Positions 1 through 9,767 of a stretch of 64,000 nt of DNA are shown here, one piece after another (position 1 is the first letter of the stretch; each line of letters opens with the position of its first letter). The stretch covers positions 62,001-126,000 of the forward strand of contig CALXMF010000006.1 of assembly GCA_944389415.1 (NCBI GenBank). The letters are read 5' to 3'. Under the pieces are notes generated by a model, which did no database searches, was not told the DNA's origin, and saw only the letters and a program-made list of their open reading frames with translations. The translations under genes were made by a program, and so were the position numbers. Origin of the DNA: an uncultured Spirochaetota bacterium (GTDB lineage: Bacteria; Spirochaetota; Spirochaetia; Treponematales; Treponemataceae).

Positions 1-46
1 AAGCACGAATAACTAAGTCGCGACATATCAGTTTAATATCAGCCAT
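1..46 (-). CDS. Start of an unidentified protein, cut by the window edge
   Basis: Only the first 15 codons lie in the window; they read MADIKLICRDLVIRA. A clean GAGGAG ribosome site sits at 54-59, eight bases before the ATG, so this is a convincing start. The fragment is too short to name a family. It lies on the same strand as the PgeF gene behind it, so it may be the last member of that run of genes. Confidence 0.6.
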   Translation of the reverse strand, partial: MADIKLICRDLVIRA

Positions 47-123
47 ACACAAACTCCTCGATATCTCATTTTTATTACTGAAAACACAATATATCAGAAA
101 AACTAAAAAGAAACTATGATTTA

Positions 124-945
124 CTACTTTTCAAAAAAAGCACAGAAAGCAGCCATAGCAGTAAATTTCTTTATCTTATCAGAGAGAGATAATGTATCTG
201 GAAGCCAAGCAGCTTCTCTGCGAAAAGAGCCCAATCGGTTGTCGCAACATGTACAATCAACTGCATAGGCAATATTTTCTGCTGGAACTCCAGCATCAAG
301 CAACAACTCAATATTTGCCTGAGCAAGTGATAAATGTACCGTTTCATCTGAAGCCGTTATTACACACTTAGGAGAAAAATTTTCCAAAAAATAATCACCA
401 CGTTCTTTATCAACAACATAACAACATTGTTGAATATGAGGACCAAGAACAACACAAAAATTAGTTACTTCAGCCCCAAAATCTTTCGCAGCAAATAAAG
501 CATCTAAAACAATTCCTGTTCCTCGCCAGCCAGAATGCAGAACACCAAAACAGCCCGATACAGGATCATAGATATATATGGGCATACAATCTGCAACTGT
601 TATAACTGGTACCAGATTGCGACGAACAGTAATCAGACCATCTCCGTGTTTTTCTACCGTATCATTAACAGCAGAAACAACAAATACAGTACGGGAATGA
701 ATCAATTCCAGAGAAACTATACAGGAATCAAAATTAAGTAATTTGAAAAACCTATTTCGATTCTCATTCACCTCATTCCAGCGGAATCTCATGGAACCTG
801 CATTTTTTAAAGTAATACAACACAAAGGATGTACAGCAGAAGTTAACGGTCTTCCTTTATATATAAAAGGAAACTTAAGATACTTGCTATTATATATATC
901 TGATAAACAATGTGAAAAAACAGAAAAAGAATAAATATCCTTCAT
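124..945 (-). CDS. pgeF: PgeF/YfiH-type laccase-domain protein
   Basis: This is a member of the YfiH/LACC1 family, cytoplasmic zinc enzymes described as purine nucleoside-cleaving or as peptidoglycan editing factors. Three family hallmarks are visible: LIHSR for the first metal histidine, ADCMP for the metal cysteine, and HSGWRG for the second histidine. The VLGPHIQQCCY stretch is also typical. The ATG at 945 sits directly behind the stop of the upstream gene (947-949), so translation is probably coupled. A TTG at 969 would add eight residues and overlap that gene; neither start has a strong ribosome site. The length of about 273 residues is usual. The family is clear, the physiological substrate is not. 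Confidence 0.88.
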   Translation of the reverse strand: MKDIYSFSVFSHCLSDIYNSKYLKFPFIYKGRPLTSAVHPLCCITLKNAGSMRFRWNEVNENRNRFFKLLNFDSCIVSLELIHSRTVFVVSAVNDTVEKHGDGLITVRRNLVPVITVADCMPIYIYDPVSGCFGVLHSGWRGTGIVLDALFAAKDFGAEVTNFCVVLGPHIQQCCYVVDKERGDYFLENFSPKCVITASDETVHLSLAQANIELLLDAGVPAENIAYAVDCTCCDNRLGSFRREAAWLPDTLSLSDKIKKFTAMAAFCAFFEK

Positions 946-946
946 A

Positions 947-2647
947 CTAGGACAGCCCTGGTGGCGCAATAACGGTTTCCAATTCTTTTATTATATCAAG
1001 GCTGCTCTCAAATCCTGTCCTAATATCGGCAAGTTTCTTCCGAAATACCTGATTATCTTTTCCTTGGATAATACTCAAATTAGAAAGAGAATCATATCGC
1101 GAATCCCGCTTCTCAGCCATAATACCGCCCAAAATAAGTAACATTAAACGAACAGTATCACAAAATTGAGCAATTATTACCGAAGTTTCGGTTGTTATGG
1201 TATCAACCAGAGCATTTATTTTTGCCTGTATCTGAATTGTACGCATATGGTCGTCATTATATCTATTGAATATAGCCCCATACTCACCATCAGGAAGTAA
1301 TTTTCCATCTAGCACATCTAGAACCATATTAATTCTATTTAACTCATTACAACTATCTGTAAATTCCACTCTATTTTCTTTTTGATAAAAATCACCTTCC
1401 AGTGAAAGAGTTTTAAGAGTTGGACTATAGTTTATATACATTTTTTTCATAAAGGTATACAAAAAACCCAAAGCATACTCATTTGGAAATATGAGCCCTC
1501 CCCACATGGAACACCATGGACGGTGTGGCATAAGTGGAAAAACAGAAATCCCAAAAGAATCATTCATTTTAATACGCACAGCTTCTTTTTTTCTATTTTC
1601 AAGCCACTGAGACCATCGCTCATCAAACCATTTTTTCCAGCGATTCTTATATTTTACAAACCAGTCTTCTGCACCTTCCGGACGACCGGGCTGCCAAGTT
1701 GCAGATCGATATGCAAAACAGCCTAAGACCTTTAATGGTACAGTAGTTATAAACATTTTAATAAGAGAAATTTGAGAAGCAGCTTTTTCCATATACTCTT
1801 CTGCAGAAGGAACCTCATTCCCATTTTCAAACAGACAGTTATCAGCAGAAAATAAATAAAATGATTCCAGAATTTCAGGACAAATACGTGGACCATTACA
1901 AAGAACCCTCGCAAATGAAGCAAGCTCAGTAGTAACAGAGTCAAAAGAACACGTATATGTCGGATCAAGTACTGTAGAAAAAGACGCAATGAAACGTTCA
2001 AATGGCAATCGAACAAATTGGCGTAACCACTCAGCTCCTTTTATAGCCTGATACACCGCATTACGCTGATCCGCAGGAATATTTTGTAGGATTTCTTCAA
2101 TTTTACGAAGCATTGAAGCCCGCAGCTCAGAAGAAATTTCCCTTGTTAGAGGAAGCGATTCGGGATCAGCTTCATCAGACATCCGAGAAGAAATCTCAGG
2201 AGCAACAAGTGAACTGAGAAAAACATAAAAACTGCCAGGATCATTTTCAAGACCGCTGATAACAGGGGCAAAAAAATCTGCCGCCCGTTTCAACTCTATA
2301 AGCTTTTCATAAAAATCAGCTGTTAAAATTCTCCGTCGATAATCAAAAATACCGGGATATTTCTTTGAAACAATTTTTGCCTCATTTGCCAACAAATGAT
2401 TATTATACACAGTACCTACTGCGGTATTTGAAAACAACGCCTTTATATATAGTAAAATACGGACAAAAAGCGATTCTTCTTTAAGCCAAGTCTCAATATC
2501 CCCGCCTTCCGCATGTCGCGCTTGAGAAGGCGATTCCAATATTTGCGAATCAGGATCTACAGACTCCTGTATTTTCTTTAAAAGTGCAATGCGTTCGTCT
2601 TTTGTAATGCCGGCAACAAGACGCTCAAAGGAATTGAATCCATCCAT
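947..2647 (-). CDS. DUF5312-like treponemal protein of unknown function
   Basis: A 566-residue protein without a signal peptide or clear membrane span. It is mostly helical, with a conserved-looking central block (PHRPWCSMWGG, then FPNEYALGFLYTFMKK) and a late helical segment around NALVDTITTETSVII. The overall look matches the uncharacterised DUF5312 family of treponemes, recalled from memory and not searched. It lies six bases after the ComFB gene and directly before pgeF, so all three probably share a transcript. The function is unknown; a cytoplasmic structural or regulatory role is only a guess. Confidence 0.7.
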   Translation of the reverse strand: MDGFNSFERLVAGITKDERIALLKKIQESVDPDSQILESPSQARHAEGGDIETWLKEESLFVRILLYIKALFSNTAVGTVYNNHLLANEAKIVSKKYPGIFDYRRRILTADFYEKLIELKRAADFFAPVISGLENDPGSFYVFLSSLVAPEISSRMSDEADPESLPLTREISSELRASMLRKIEEILQNIPADQRNAVYQAIKGAEWLRQFVRLPFERFIASFSTVLDPTYTCSFDSVTTELASFARVLCNGPRICPEILESFYLFSADNCLFENGNEVPSAEEYMEKAASQISLIKMFITTVPLKVLGCFAYRSATWQPGRPEGAEDWFVKYKNRWKKWFDERWSQWLENRKKEAVRIKMNDSFGISVFPLMPHRPWCSMWGGLIFPNEYALGFLYTFMKKMYINYSPTLKTLSLEGDFYQKENRVEFTDSCNELNRINMVLDVLDGKLLPDGEYGAIFNRYNDDHMRTIQIQAKINALVDTITTETSVIIAQFCDTVRLMLLILGGIMAEKRDSRYDSLSNLSIIQGKDNQVFRKKLADIRTGFESSLDIIKELETVIAPPGLS

Positions 2648-2653
2648 CTTAAT

Positions 2654-3352
2654 TTAAGCTTCCAGCGGGAACAAGTACATATCTTTAATTTTTACTGAAT
2701 TGGCAGAATTAGGCTCTGTTCTGATTCTGTTCTCGCTAATAACTGGCACATCAAAAGAATACGACATCGCATCATATCCATCAGCTTCGAATTTCAATGT
2801 AAAACTGAAAACTTTATTCTCACCTACCGCGTATGCATCTACCGGTTTTACCCAGAAAGAATAATTTCCCGCAGTCGAAGCAAATGTCTTACACGGATTT
2901 GCCCATGTAACATCCATCATTGAAACAAGCTTACCCTGCTGCAAAAGACTAATCTCCACATTGGATAGCGATTCAAAAGTAGAACCATCATATACTGTAC
3001 CAACAAAAGTCGGAAAATTAAATACCATATGATCTTCGCCCACATCTGTTTTTTTATCAGCATAAGCATCGTGATAAGGGCGTTTCGCACCACTAACTAA
3101 CCGAATTCCTTCCATGGCCAACGCATCGATATCAGCGTTCAACTGAGAACCATCCTGTGCATTATGGAATGTTAATCCCCGACCAGAAAGTACATATCTA
3201 GGACGCATACGGTTCAGAACATAACACATAGCATCCATACGGCACAATTCGCAGTCACAGGTAAACCAGGAGGGCTTTGCTGATTTTACCTGCTCAAATA
3301 ATTCGTTTACCCGTGAAATCACTTGCTCTTCCAGAATATTGTGAATAGTCAT
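2654..3352 (-). CDS. ComFB-family protein with a C-terminal beta-rich extension
   Basis: The N-terminal ~90 residues match the ComFB fold: an opening helix (ISRVNELFEQV), a cysteine cluster in CDCELCRMDAMC that would bind zinc, then LNRMRPRYV. ComFB proteins of several bacteria have been linked to cyclic-nucleotide signalling and motility or competence. Unlike the ~90-residue stand-alone form, this protein has ~140 extra residues, predicted beta-rich (YDGSTFESLSNVEI, AGNYSFWVKP), resembling a carboxypeptidase-regulatory or Ig-like module. A strong AAGGGGG site precedes the ATG. It is followed by the DUF5312-like gene with a six-base gap. Confidence 0.75.
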   Translation of the reverse strand: MTIHNILEEQVISRVNELFEQVKSAKPSWFTCDCELCRMDAMCYVLNRMRPRYVLSGRGLTFHNAQDGSQLNADIDALAMEGIRLVSGAKRPYHDAYADKKTDVGEDHMVFNFPTFVGTVYDGSTFESLSNVEISLLQQGKLVSMMDVTWANPCKTFASTAGNYSFWVKPVDAYAVGENKVFSFTLKFEADGYDAMSYSFDVPVISENRIRTEPNSANSVKIKDMYLFPLEA

Positions 3353-3385
3353 ACAACCCCCTTACTCCCCAAAATTATAATCTAT

Positions 3386-4621
3386 TTATATAAAATCTGC
3401 AACGACAGTTTCAGCCTGCTGTAAATAAGGAAGCGCCACCGCACATCTGATTTTTCTCAGAACACCGGTAAACGAGGCCACAGTTTCTGAAGAAAAGACA
3501 GTAGAACTTTTCATGAAAGGAACATGTTCATTATATATCCATAAAGAACTCTCAAATGAAATCCGTTCCGGAATATCGATCACCAGTTGATGAGGTTCTA
3601 TCCCTAAACGAGCTGCTATCTGTATTTCAATATCGGTACGAGCACGTAAATTTTCCAGTGCAAGATGCCGCTTATCACTTGCATTAAACGGGACTTCATA
3701 TATTATTTTATACAAAGATCCATTCTGAACAGATCGCGCACATTCATATTCAGGGAACTTCTTCTTTGAAGCTATCTGTGACAACAACACATGAATACCT
3801 CTGTCATCAACATGATATAATTGTTCTGCACTTAATAACTTACGCTCCAAAGCCGCAAAAACAGCTTTTTTCATCAACGCTGTTGCAACACGAACTTGGC
3901 GATGCCAATACACAGAGCGGTACATTAAATATTTTGAAAAAAGTACATTTTCAACAGCCATGAGTGCAGATGAATGTAGTACAACACCACGTTCTCTGTC
4001 AGGTATAAGCTGCGCAAAAATATAATCAGTATCTTGTACCCCATATGGGACACCACAATAATAAGCATCCCGATTCAAATAGTCGATTTTATCTGGATCA
4101 AGAACACCAGAAAGAAGATTGCGGAAAAACAAAGTTTCCAGATCTTTGATAGGTATATTTTGATTGATTATCGCTGCTGTTTGTTGCGGATCTCCACCTG
4201 ATCGAGTAATACAACTACACAATGGTTCAAGCAATACAGCCTGAGCAGACAATTCTTCATGATCAGCCAGAGGCAGTTCTTTCAATGAGTGAGTATATGG
4301 GAAATGACCAAGATCATGAAACAACGCAGCTGCTCGAAAAGAAGCACGACCTGATACAGAAGTCCAACTGTCCGCACCGCGAGAACAAAGTAATTCCAAT
4401 AACTGACAGGCGATACCATATACACCTATTGAATGTGCAGCACGTGTATGAGTTGCACCTGGATATACCAGATGAGCAGGACCGAGCTGTAAAATACGAG
4501 AAAGACGCATGAACTGAGGAGACAGAAGCGCCTCTCTCAGAGATTCTTCCATATAAATATGTTTCCACAGCGGATCTCTGATCGCGATACTGTTCTTTGC
4601 TGCTGGTATCGCCAATCTCAT
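3386..4621 (-). CDS. HD-domain phosphohydrolase, dGTPase-like (COG1078 type)
   Basis: The protein contains a complete HD metal site: the first histidine in THTRAAH (about H63), the HD pair in LFHDLGHFPYTHS (H102-D103) and a later aspartate in DPDKIDYLNRD. This arrangement is that of the dGTP triphosphohydrolase-like COG1078 family, soluble enzymes acting on nucleotides; the substrate cannot be read from sequence. About 410 residues is normal for the family. It starts three bases after the aconitase stop, so it is cotranscribed with aconitase and probably with the ComFB and DUF5312-like genes downstream. Confidence 0.85.
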   Translation of the reverse strand: MRLAIPAAKNSIAIRDPLWKHIYMEESLREALLSPQFMRLSRILQLGPAHLVYPGATHTRAAHSIGVYGIACQLLELLCSRGADSWTSVSGRASFRAAALFHDLGHFPYTHSLKELPLADHEELSAQAVLLEPLCSCITRSGGDPQQTAAIINQNIPIKDLETLFFRNLLSGVLDPDKIDYLNRDAYYCGVPYGVQDTDYIFAQLIPDRERGVVLHSSALMAVENVLFSKYLMYRSVYWHRQVRVATALMKKAVFAALERKLLSAEQLYHVDDRGIHVLLSQIASKKKFPEYECARSVQNGSLYKIIYEVPFNASDKRHLALENLRARTDIEIQIAARLGIEPHQLVIDIPERISFESSLWIYNEHVPFMKSSTVFSSETVASFTGVLRKIRCAVALPYLQQAETVVADFI

Positions 4622-4624
4622 CTG

Positions 4625-6661
4625 TTATTGTCCTCCTTCCCGAGTATATGCAGCAAGCCCACCTGCTTTTAGAATCGCACGACTTCTATCATCTAGTGTA
4701 TTTACACCTACAAAACTAAACGATTCTGAGCCATGTGTACAAGTAATAATAAAATCCCCTCCAGAAGATAATGCTTTATCAATATCAGAAATTTCAAGCA
4801 CATCATACTCGGCAATTCTATCATACACAGATGCGTCCGCGAATGTCACCGGCAAAACACCAAAATTAATCAGATTCGCACGATGAATACGCGCAAACGA
4901 TTTAGCAATAACAGCACGTACACCAAGATACATTGGCCCAAGAGCAGCATGTTCACGAGAGGATCCCTGACCATAATTCTCTCCACCAATCACAATACAA
5001 CCTGAAAAATGTAATTTTTCAGCTTTGTCGTAAAACTTAGTATCAAGGCGTTCAAATGTAAATCTTGATATTTCTGGAACATTAGAACGAAACGGCAAAA
5101 CTTTTGTTCCAGCAGGCATAATATCATCAGTCGTCACGTTATCTCCTGCTTTCAGCAGCACCGGAACCTTGATTGAACATCCCAGTGCAGTAGGAGACGG
5201 ACATGGTTTGATATTCGGACCACGAATTATTTCAACTTTCGCTGCAGCTGCTTCATCTAATGGAGGAAGCAGCATACCATCATCCTGGGCAATTTCTTTG
5301 ATTACATCAGCAGACAATCTATTGTCTATACCTCCAAGCAGGCTAATCTTTCCTTGGTCAGAGTATGTCTCGTCTACATATGCAAACACAGATGGATCGG
5401 TAATCATACCTGTAATAGCAGAAACAGCAGCTGTTTCAGGTGATACCAGATAGACACCTGCATCAGCAGTACCGCTGCGACCTTTAAAATTCCTGTTGAA
5501 CGTACGAAGTGAAACCCCTTCTGAATTTGGAGCAAACCCCATACCAATACAAGGACCACATGCAGACTCAAGGATACGGAATCCCGCACGGATAAGATCT
5601 CCAAGAATACCCGCTTTCTCAGCCATCATCAACACAGCACGACTTCCAGGTGCAATACCAGCCTCCACACCAGGAGCAATATGCCTACCGCGAACAATTG
5701 CGGCTACAGCAGCCAGATCATCAAGAGAACTATTCGTACATGAACCGATACAAACTTGCGTTACTGGTTTACCTGCCAATACAGATACATTCTGAACCGC
5801 ATCAGGAGAATGAGGACAGGCAGCACGAGGTTTCAATTCTGACAGATCAATTTCAATAATCTTATCATAAACAGCATCCCCATCAGCTTTCTGCTCCGTC
5901 CACGCCCCAGCACGCCCCATTGCTTGCAAGAAAGCATAGGTCGTCTGGTCAGAAGGAAAAATACTGAATGTGGCACCAAGTTCAGCCCCCATATTGGTAA
6001 CAGTTGCACGTTGTGGAACTGTCAATGACGACACACCATCGCCAAAATATTCATACACTGCACCAACACCACCTTTTACAGTCTCGCGTGCAAGCAGTTC
6101 TAAAATAATATCCTTAGCACTGACGCCTTTCGCCAGAGTTCCCGATAAATGAACACCATATATTTTAGGCATCGCCAGATGGAATGCACCACCCCCCATC
6201 GCAACAGCAACATCTAGACCGCCTGCCCCGATAGCAATCATACCAATGCCACCACCAGTTGGCGTATGTGAATCAGAACCAAGCAATGTTTTACCAGGAC
6301 AGCCAAAGCGTTCTAGATGAACTTGATGACAAATACCATTTCCCGGACGAGAAAACCACAATCCGTATTTTGCCGCAACACTTTGCAAATAACGATGATC
6401 ATCCATATTACGAAAATCAGTCTGCAATGTATTGTGATCAACGTATGAAACAGATAATTCCGTACGCACACGAGAAATACCAATGGTCTCAAACTGCAAA
6501 TACGCCATCGTGCCAGTTGCATCCTGAGTCAGAGTTTGATCAATACGAAGCGCAATATGAGCACCACGCTCAATTGATTTACCCGCAATGACAGAGGTTT
6601 CACTACATGCCTCACGGACAATATGTTTCTGTATGATTTTTTCAGCAAGTGTAAGTGCCAT
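4625..6661 (-). CDS. acn: Aconitate hydratase (monomeric, Aquifex-like size)
   Basis: Aconitase interconverts citrate and isocitrate using a [4Fe-4S] cluster. The cluster cysteines are visible in CIGSCTNSS and in ACGPCIGMG. SDSHTPTGGGIG is the usual substrate-domain signature, and the swivel domain has NYGQGSSREHAALGP near the C terminus. At about 678 residues it is shorter than AcnA or AcnB and fits the smaller putative-aconitase type; a homoaconitase-like substrate cannot be excluded. The ATG at 6661 has GAAGGAG before it; an upstream in-frame start would lack this. Host-associated treponemes usually lack a full citric-acid cycle, so a biosynthetic role toward glutamate is an inference. Confidence 0.9.
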   Translation of the reverse strand: MALTLAEKIIQKHIVREACSETSVIAGKSIERGAHIALRIDQTLTQDATGTMAYLQFETIGISRVRTELSVSYVDHNTLQTDFRNMDDHRYLQSVAAKYGLWFSRPGNGICHQVHLERFGCPGKTLLGSDSHTPTGGGIGMIAIGAGGLDVAVAMGGGAFHLAMPKIYGVHLSGTLAKGVSAKDIILELLARETVKGGVGAVYEYFGDGVSSLTVPQRATVTNMGAELGATFSIFPSDQTTYAFLQAMGRAGAWTEQKADGDAVYDKIIEIDLSELKPRAACPHSPDAVQNVSVLAGKPVTQVCIGSCTNSSLDDLAAVAAIVRGRHIAPGVEAGIAPGSRAVLMMAEKAGILGDLIRAGFRILESACGPCIGMGFAPNSEGVSLRTFNRNFKGRSGTADAGVYLVSPETAAVSAITGMITDPSVFAYVDETYSDQGKISLLGGIDNRLSADVIKEIAQDDGMLLPPLDEAAAAKVEIIRGPNIKPCPSPTALGCSIKVPVLLKAGDNVTTDDIMPAGTKVLPFRSNVPEISRFTFERLDTKFYDKAEKLHFSGCIVIGGENYGQGSSREHAALGPMYLGVRAVIAKSFARIHRANLINFGVLPVTFADASVYDRIAEYDVLEISDIDKALSSGGDFIITCTHGSESFSFVGVNTLDDRSRAILKAGGLAAYTREGGQ

Positions 6662-6733
6662 AAAAACTCCTTCTTTGCAATATATAATAAAAAACAGTAT
6701 CCCTATTTTTATTATATATTGCAAGAGATAATT

Positions 6734-9556
6734 TTATGAGTTTCCTAGATAGTCACGTAACGTATCAGATAATTCCTGTATTTGCAGAGGTTTTGCCAGA
6801 TGTCTGTTTATCCCAGCTGCAACCGATTTTTCTCTGTCATCATCAAAAGAATTTGCAGAAACAGCAATAACAGGAACTTTCTTTGCATCAGCACGGTTAA
6901 GAGAACGGATAATCTTTGTAGCCTTGTATCCGTCCATCTCTGGCATTCGTATATCCATAAAAATAATATTAAAATATCCTTCTGAAGAATTCTGAAACTT
7001 TTCAACACCAATACGTCCGTTGTCAGCTGTCTCACAGGAAATACCAAAACCGGCAAGTATTTCACGGAAAATCTCCTGATTCAATTCATTATCCTCAACT
7101 AACAATGCACGACAGCCGCTATAATCTAAAGGTAATTCTTCAATTTTTTCCTCGTTCAGTGTATCAAGTGAACATAAATCTATAATTTCAAGCGGCATTT
7201 GAATAACAAAAACACACCCACGGCCTGGCTCAGCAGAAACATTTATTGTCCCATGCATTAACTCAAGCAATTGTTTGGAAATTGATAACCCAATACCAAT
7301 ATGAGTAAGACCATCAGCACCAGTTTGACGCCCTATATCAACTTGCGGGAACGGATCAAACAGCTGCGCAATAACATCAGGTCCCATAGCAGCAGATGAT
7401 TCATGGATTAAAAATTCAACATCAGCGCTTCCACTTTCTTCAGACATCCGTTTTGTCGCCGTAAAAAGAACAGTTCCGTGTGCATCAGAAAATTTCAGCG
7501 CATTCATTAGAACATTCCCAACCACACGGAGTATACGCTGCTCATCAGCATAACACCTACATCCCGCAAGAGGTTCAATATCATACGAAAACTGAACATT
7601 ACTCTCAACTGCAAGCTGTTTATACCCATCACACAATTCTTTAAGAGAATCATACAGGAAAAAGGTGCCATAATGTAAAACAACATCATGTCTGTCAAGT
7701 TTTGACTTATCTAGAATATCATTAAGAAGAGATAACAAATACTTTGCTGATTTCTGAGACTTTTCAAGGCATTCTGTCACAACACACGCATCATTGGCAT
7801 TTGACATTGCAATCTGTTCCATTCCCAAAACAATATTCAGTGGAGTTCTAATATCATGACTCATACGGGCAAGAAATTCAGTTTTTGCAGCAGATGCTTT
7901 CTGCGCACGGTCAGTAGCTTCAACAAGTTCTCGATTCTTTTCTTCAAGCAGCATTGCCCGTCGTTTTCTGAAATAAGAAATAAGAACCAAGAAAACTAAT
8001 ATAAAAATAATGGCTATACCTGTAATAATAATACACAATGATTCTGATGGATATAAAAACAGCAAGTCAGAAACAGAATATGCAGGGGGAAGCATTTGAT
8101 ATTTATAAATACACTGATCAACAAATGTTTTTGAAAGACTAAGAATTCCTTTATTCAGAATAGAATATAGAATCTCATTATTTCCAAACGCAACACCGAT
8201 ACGCAAATCAAGAGAATCCTCTTGAAGGGTACGAAATAATAGTCTTCGATACTGAGGAATCTGAGACAAATATATTGTGCAAATAGATTCAACAATTGCA
8301 ACATCTACCTGGCCTGAATATACAGCTTCTATACAGTCTGCAACAGTATCACACAACAACAAATTTTCTGTATACGATGCAGCAATATCTGCAACATATG
8401 AATTACGCTCAACAGCGCACGTATACGAAGATGTATACATATCAAGAGACGCAGAAGATGTTACATAAGATAAATTTGAAGTAGTAATACGGGATGTCAA
8501 CACCATTCCTTTTTCTAGTGCCCATGCATCAGATCCAAATGTTCCTAAGTAGACAGAACAGTCCCCGCTATTAAGCAGTTGTTGTGCTTCAGTAATTGTT
8601 TCACAGATATGCAAATCGAATTCGATTCCAAGGATACGTTCTAACGAACAGTAAATATCTGCAAGAATACCGGACGGTTCTCCATTATCAGCATAAAAAA
8701 TAGGATACCAAAAATCCATAGCAGCAACACGAATTACAGGATTATTCTTGATAAACTGTTCTTCTTCACGGGTCAGCACCAAAGTATTAAAGTTCCCCTT
8801 TGTTTTATATTTCTGTTCAAGCAAATCTATAAAATTTCCGTTATACACATTTAATAAATGCTGTGCTTCATCCAGTTCTTTTAATAATTCTTGATTTTCC
8901 TTATTAACAACAAGGTAATACTCATCAACAGAGTAATGCAAAATAATTTTCTCATCCGCCAATGAGCGGAATGTAGTAGAAAGTACAGCGTCTATTTCTT
9001 TCGTTTGATGTAAGGCAGACCGTAACTCTCTATATGTATCATATTCTACATACTCAAGTTTTTCGATTCCTTGTTCGCAGCAATCTCTTTCAAATTCCCT
9101 GTTACGGGAACTTCCTTTAATTACACCAATCTTCATTGCAGAAAGACAAGAATAATCATTATAATAAAACCGATCATCTTCAGCCCGAACAGACAAGATA
9201 ATATATGCACTACCCATACTCCATTCAGGAAACGCAAAGAGTTTTTCGCGTTCAGCAGTTTTTTTAACACCTGCAACAAGATCAATCTCACCGCGTTCCA
9301 GCATCTCAAGAGATTCCTGAAAAGAAATATTTTCTACAAACGCAAAATTCCACCCCGCATACCGCTGTAATCCTGAAAGATATTCAAAAGCATACCCGGA
9401 CAGATTGCCGTCTATATCGTAATCATTAAAGCCGTCATTCTGATAAAAACCAACTTTAATTGTACGGGGTATTTCAGATGTCGCAAAAATTGCATTCAGA
9501 GAAAAACACAGCCATATTACACATATACTGAGAAACAAAATTTTTTTTATACCCAA
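6734..9556 (-). CDS. Hybrid sensor histidine kinase with two periplasmic solute-binding domains
   Basis: Domain order in 940 residues: signal/anchor (about 5-25), a first bacterial family-3 solute-binding domain (32-245), a second (270-490), a membrane span (507-530), a HisKA helix pair with SHDIRTPLN (phospho-acceptor H567), a HATPase domain (670-790) and a receiver domain with acceptor D868 in FMDIRMPEMDG and K922. The G1 box, normally DxGxG, reads HESSAAMG, so it is degenerate, while the G2 box (HIGIGLSIS) is present. The gene starts at TTG with GTGGGGT before it; no in-frame ATG fits. It probably senses a small molecule such as an amino acid in the periplasm. It diverges from the hydrogenase operon. 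Confidence 0.9.
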   Translation of the reverse strand: MGIKKILFLSICVIWLCFSLNAIFATSEIPRTIKVGFYQNDGFNDYDIDGNLSGYAFEYLSGLQRYAGWNFAFVENISFQESLEMLERGEIDLVAGVKKTAEREKLFAFPEWSMGSAYIILSVRAEDDRFYYNDYSCLSAMKIGVIKGSSRNREFERDCCEQGIEKLEYVEYDTYRELRSALHQTKEIDAVLSTTFRSLADEKIILHYSVDEYYLVVNKENQELLKELDEAQHLLNVYNGNFIDLLEQKYKTKGNFNTLVLTREEEQFIKNNPVIRVAAMDFWYPIFYADNGEPSGILADIYCSLERILGIEFDLHICETITEAQQLLNSGDCSVYLGTFGSDAWALEKGMVLTSRITTSNLSYVTSSASLDMYTSSYTCAVERNSYVADIAASYTENLLLCDTVADCIEAVYSGQVDVAIVESICTIYLSQIPQYRRLLFRTLQEDSLDLRIGVAFGNNEILYSILNKGILSLSKTFVDQCIYKYQMLPPAYSVSDLLFLYPSESLCIIITGIAIIFILVFLVLISYFRKRRAMLLEEKNRELVEATDRAQKASAAKTEFLARMSHDIRTPLNIVLGMEQIAMSNANDACVVTECLEKSQKSAKYLLSLLNDILDKSKLDRHDVVLHYGTFFLYDSLKELCDGYKQLAVESNVQFSYDIEPLAGCRCYADEQRILRVVGNVLMNALKFSDAHGTVLFTATKRMSEESGSADVEFLIHESSAAMGPDVIAQLFDPFPQVDIGRQTGADGLTHIGIGLSISKQLLELMHGTINVSAEPGRGCVFVIQMPLEIIDLCSLDTLNEEKIEELPLDYSGCRALLVEDNELNQEIFREILAGFGISCETADNGRIGVEKFQNSSEGYFNIIFMDIRMPEMDGYKATKIIRSLNRADAKKVPVIAVSANSFDDDREKSVAAGINRHLAKPLQIQELSDTLRDYLGNS

Positions 9557-9683
9557 ACCATAACCCCACTCATCGTAATTAAAATAAATTATAACACACT
9601 GACAGCAAAAACAATATTCCGATGCTTAAAATATTCAATATTCTAATAAATCAGCATATTATTTTTATTTTTTTCTTTTATAT

Positions 9684-9724
9684 CAAATCACCTTGCGATT
9701 TGGTATTTCCCATGTTACTATAAT
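9684..9724 (+). promoter_or_regulatory. Palindrome and -10 box ahead of the DRTGG-hydrogenase operon
   Basis: CAAATC (9684-9689) and GATTTG (9697-9702) form an inverted repeat around a 7-base spacer, extendable to ten pairs with one G.U mismatch. A perfect TATAAT lies at 9719-9724. The nearest -35-like sequence, TTGCGA at 9693-9698, overlaps the right arm of the palindrome and sits 20 bases from the -10, longer than optimal. This layout suggests a regulated promoter with an operator over the -35 region. Transcription would start near 9731, giving a leader of about 37 bases with an AAGGAG site. Confidence 0.45.
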
Positions 9725-9767
9725 TTATTCTCTAAATTTATATTCGCCACTTAATAAGGAGAACACG

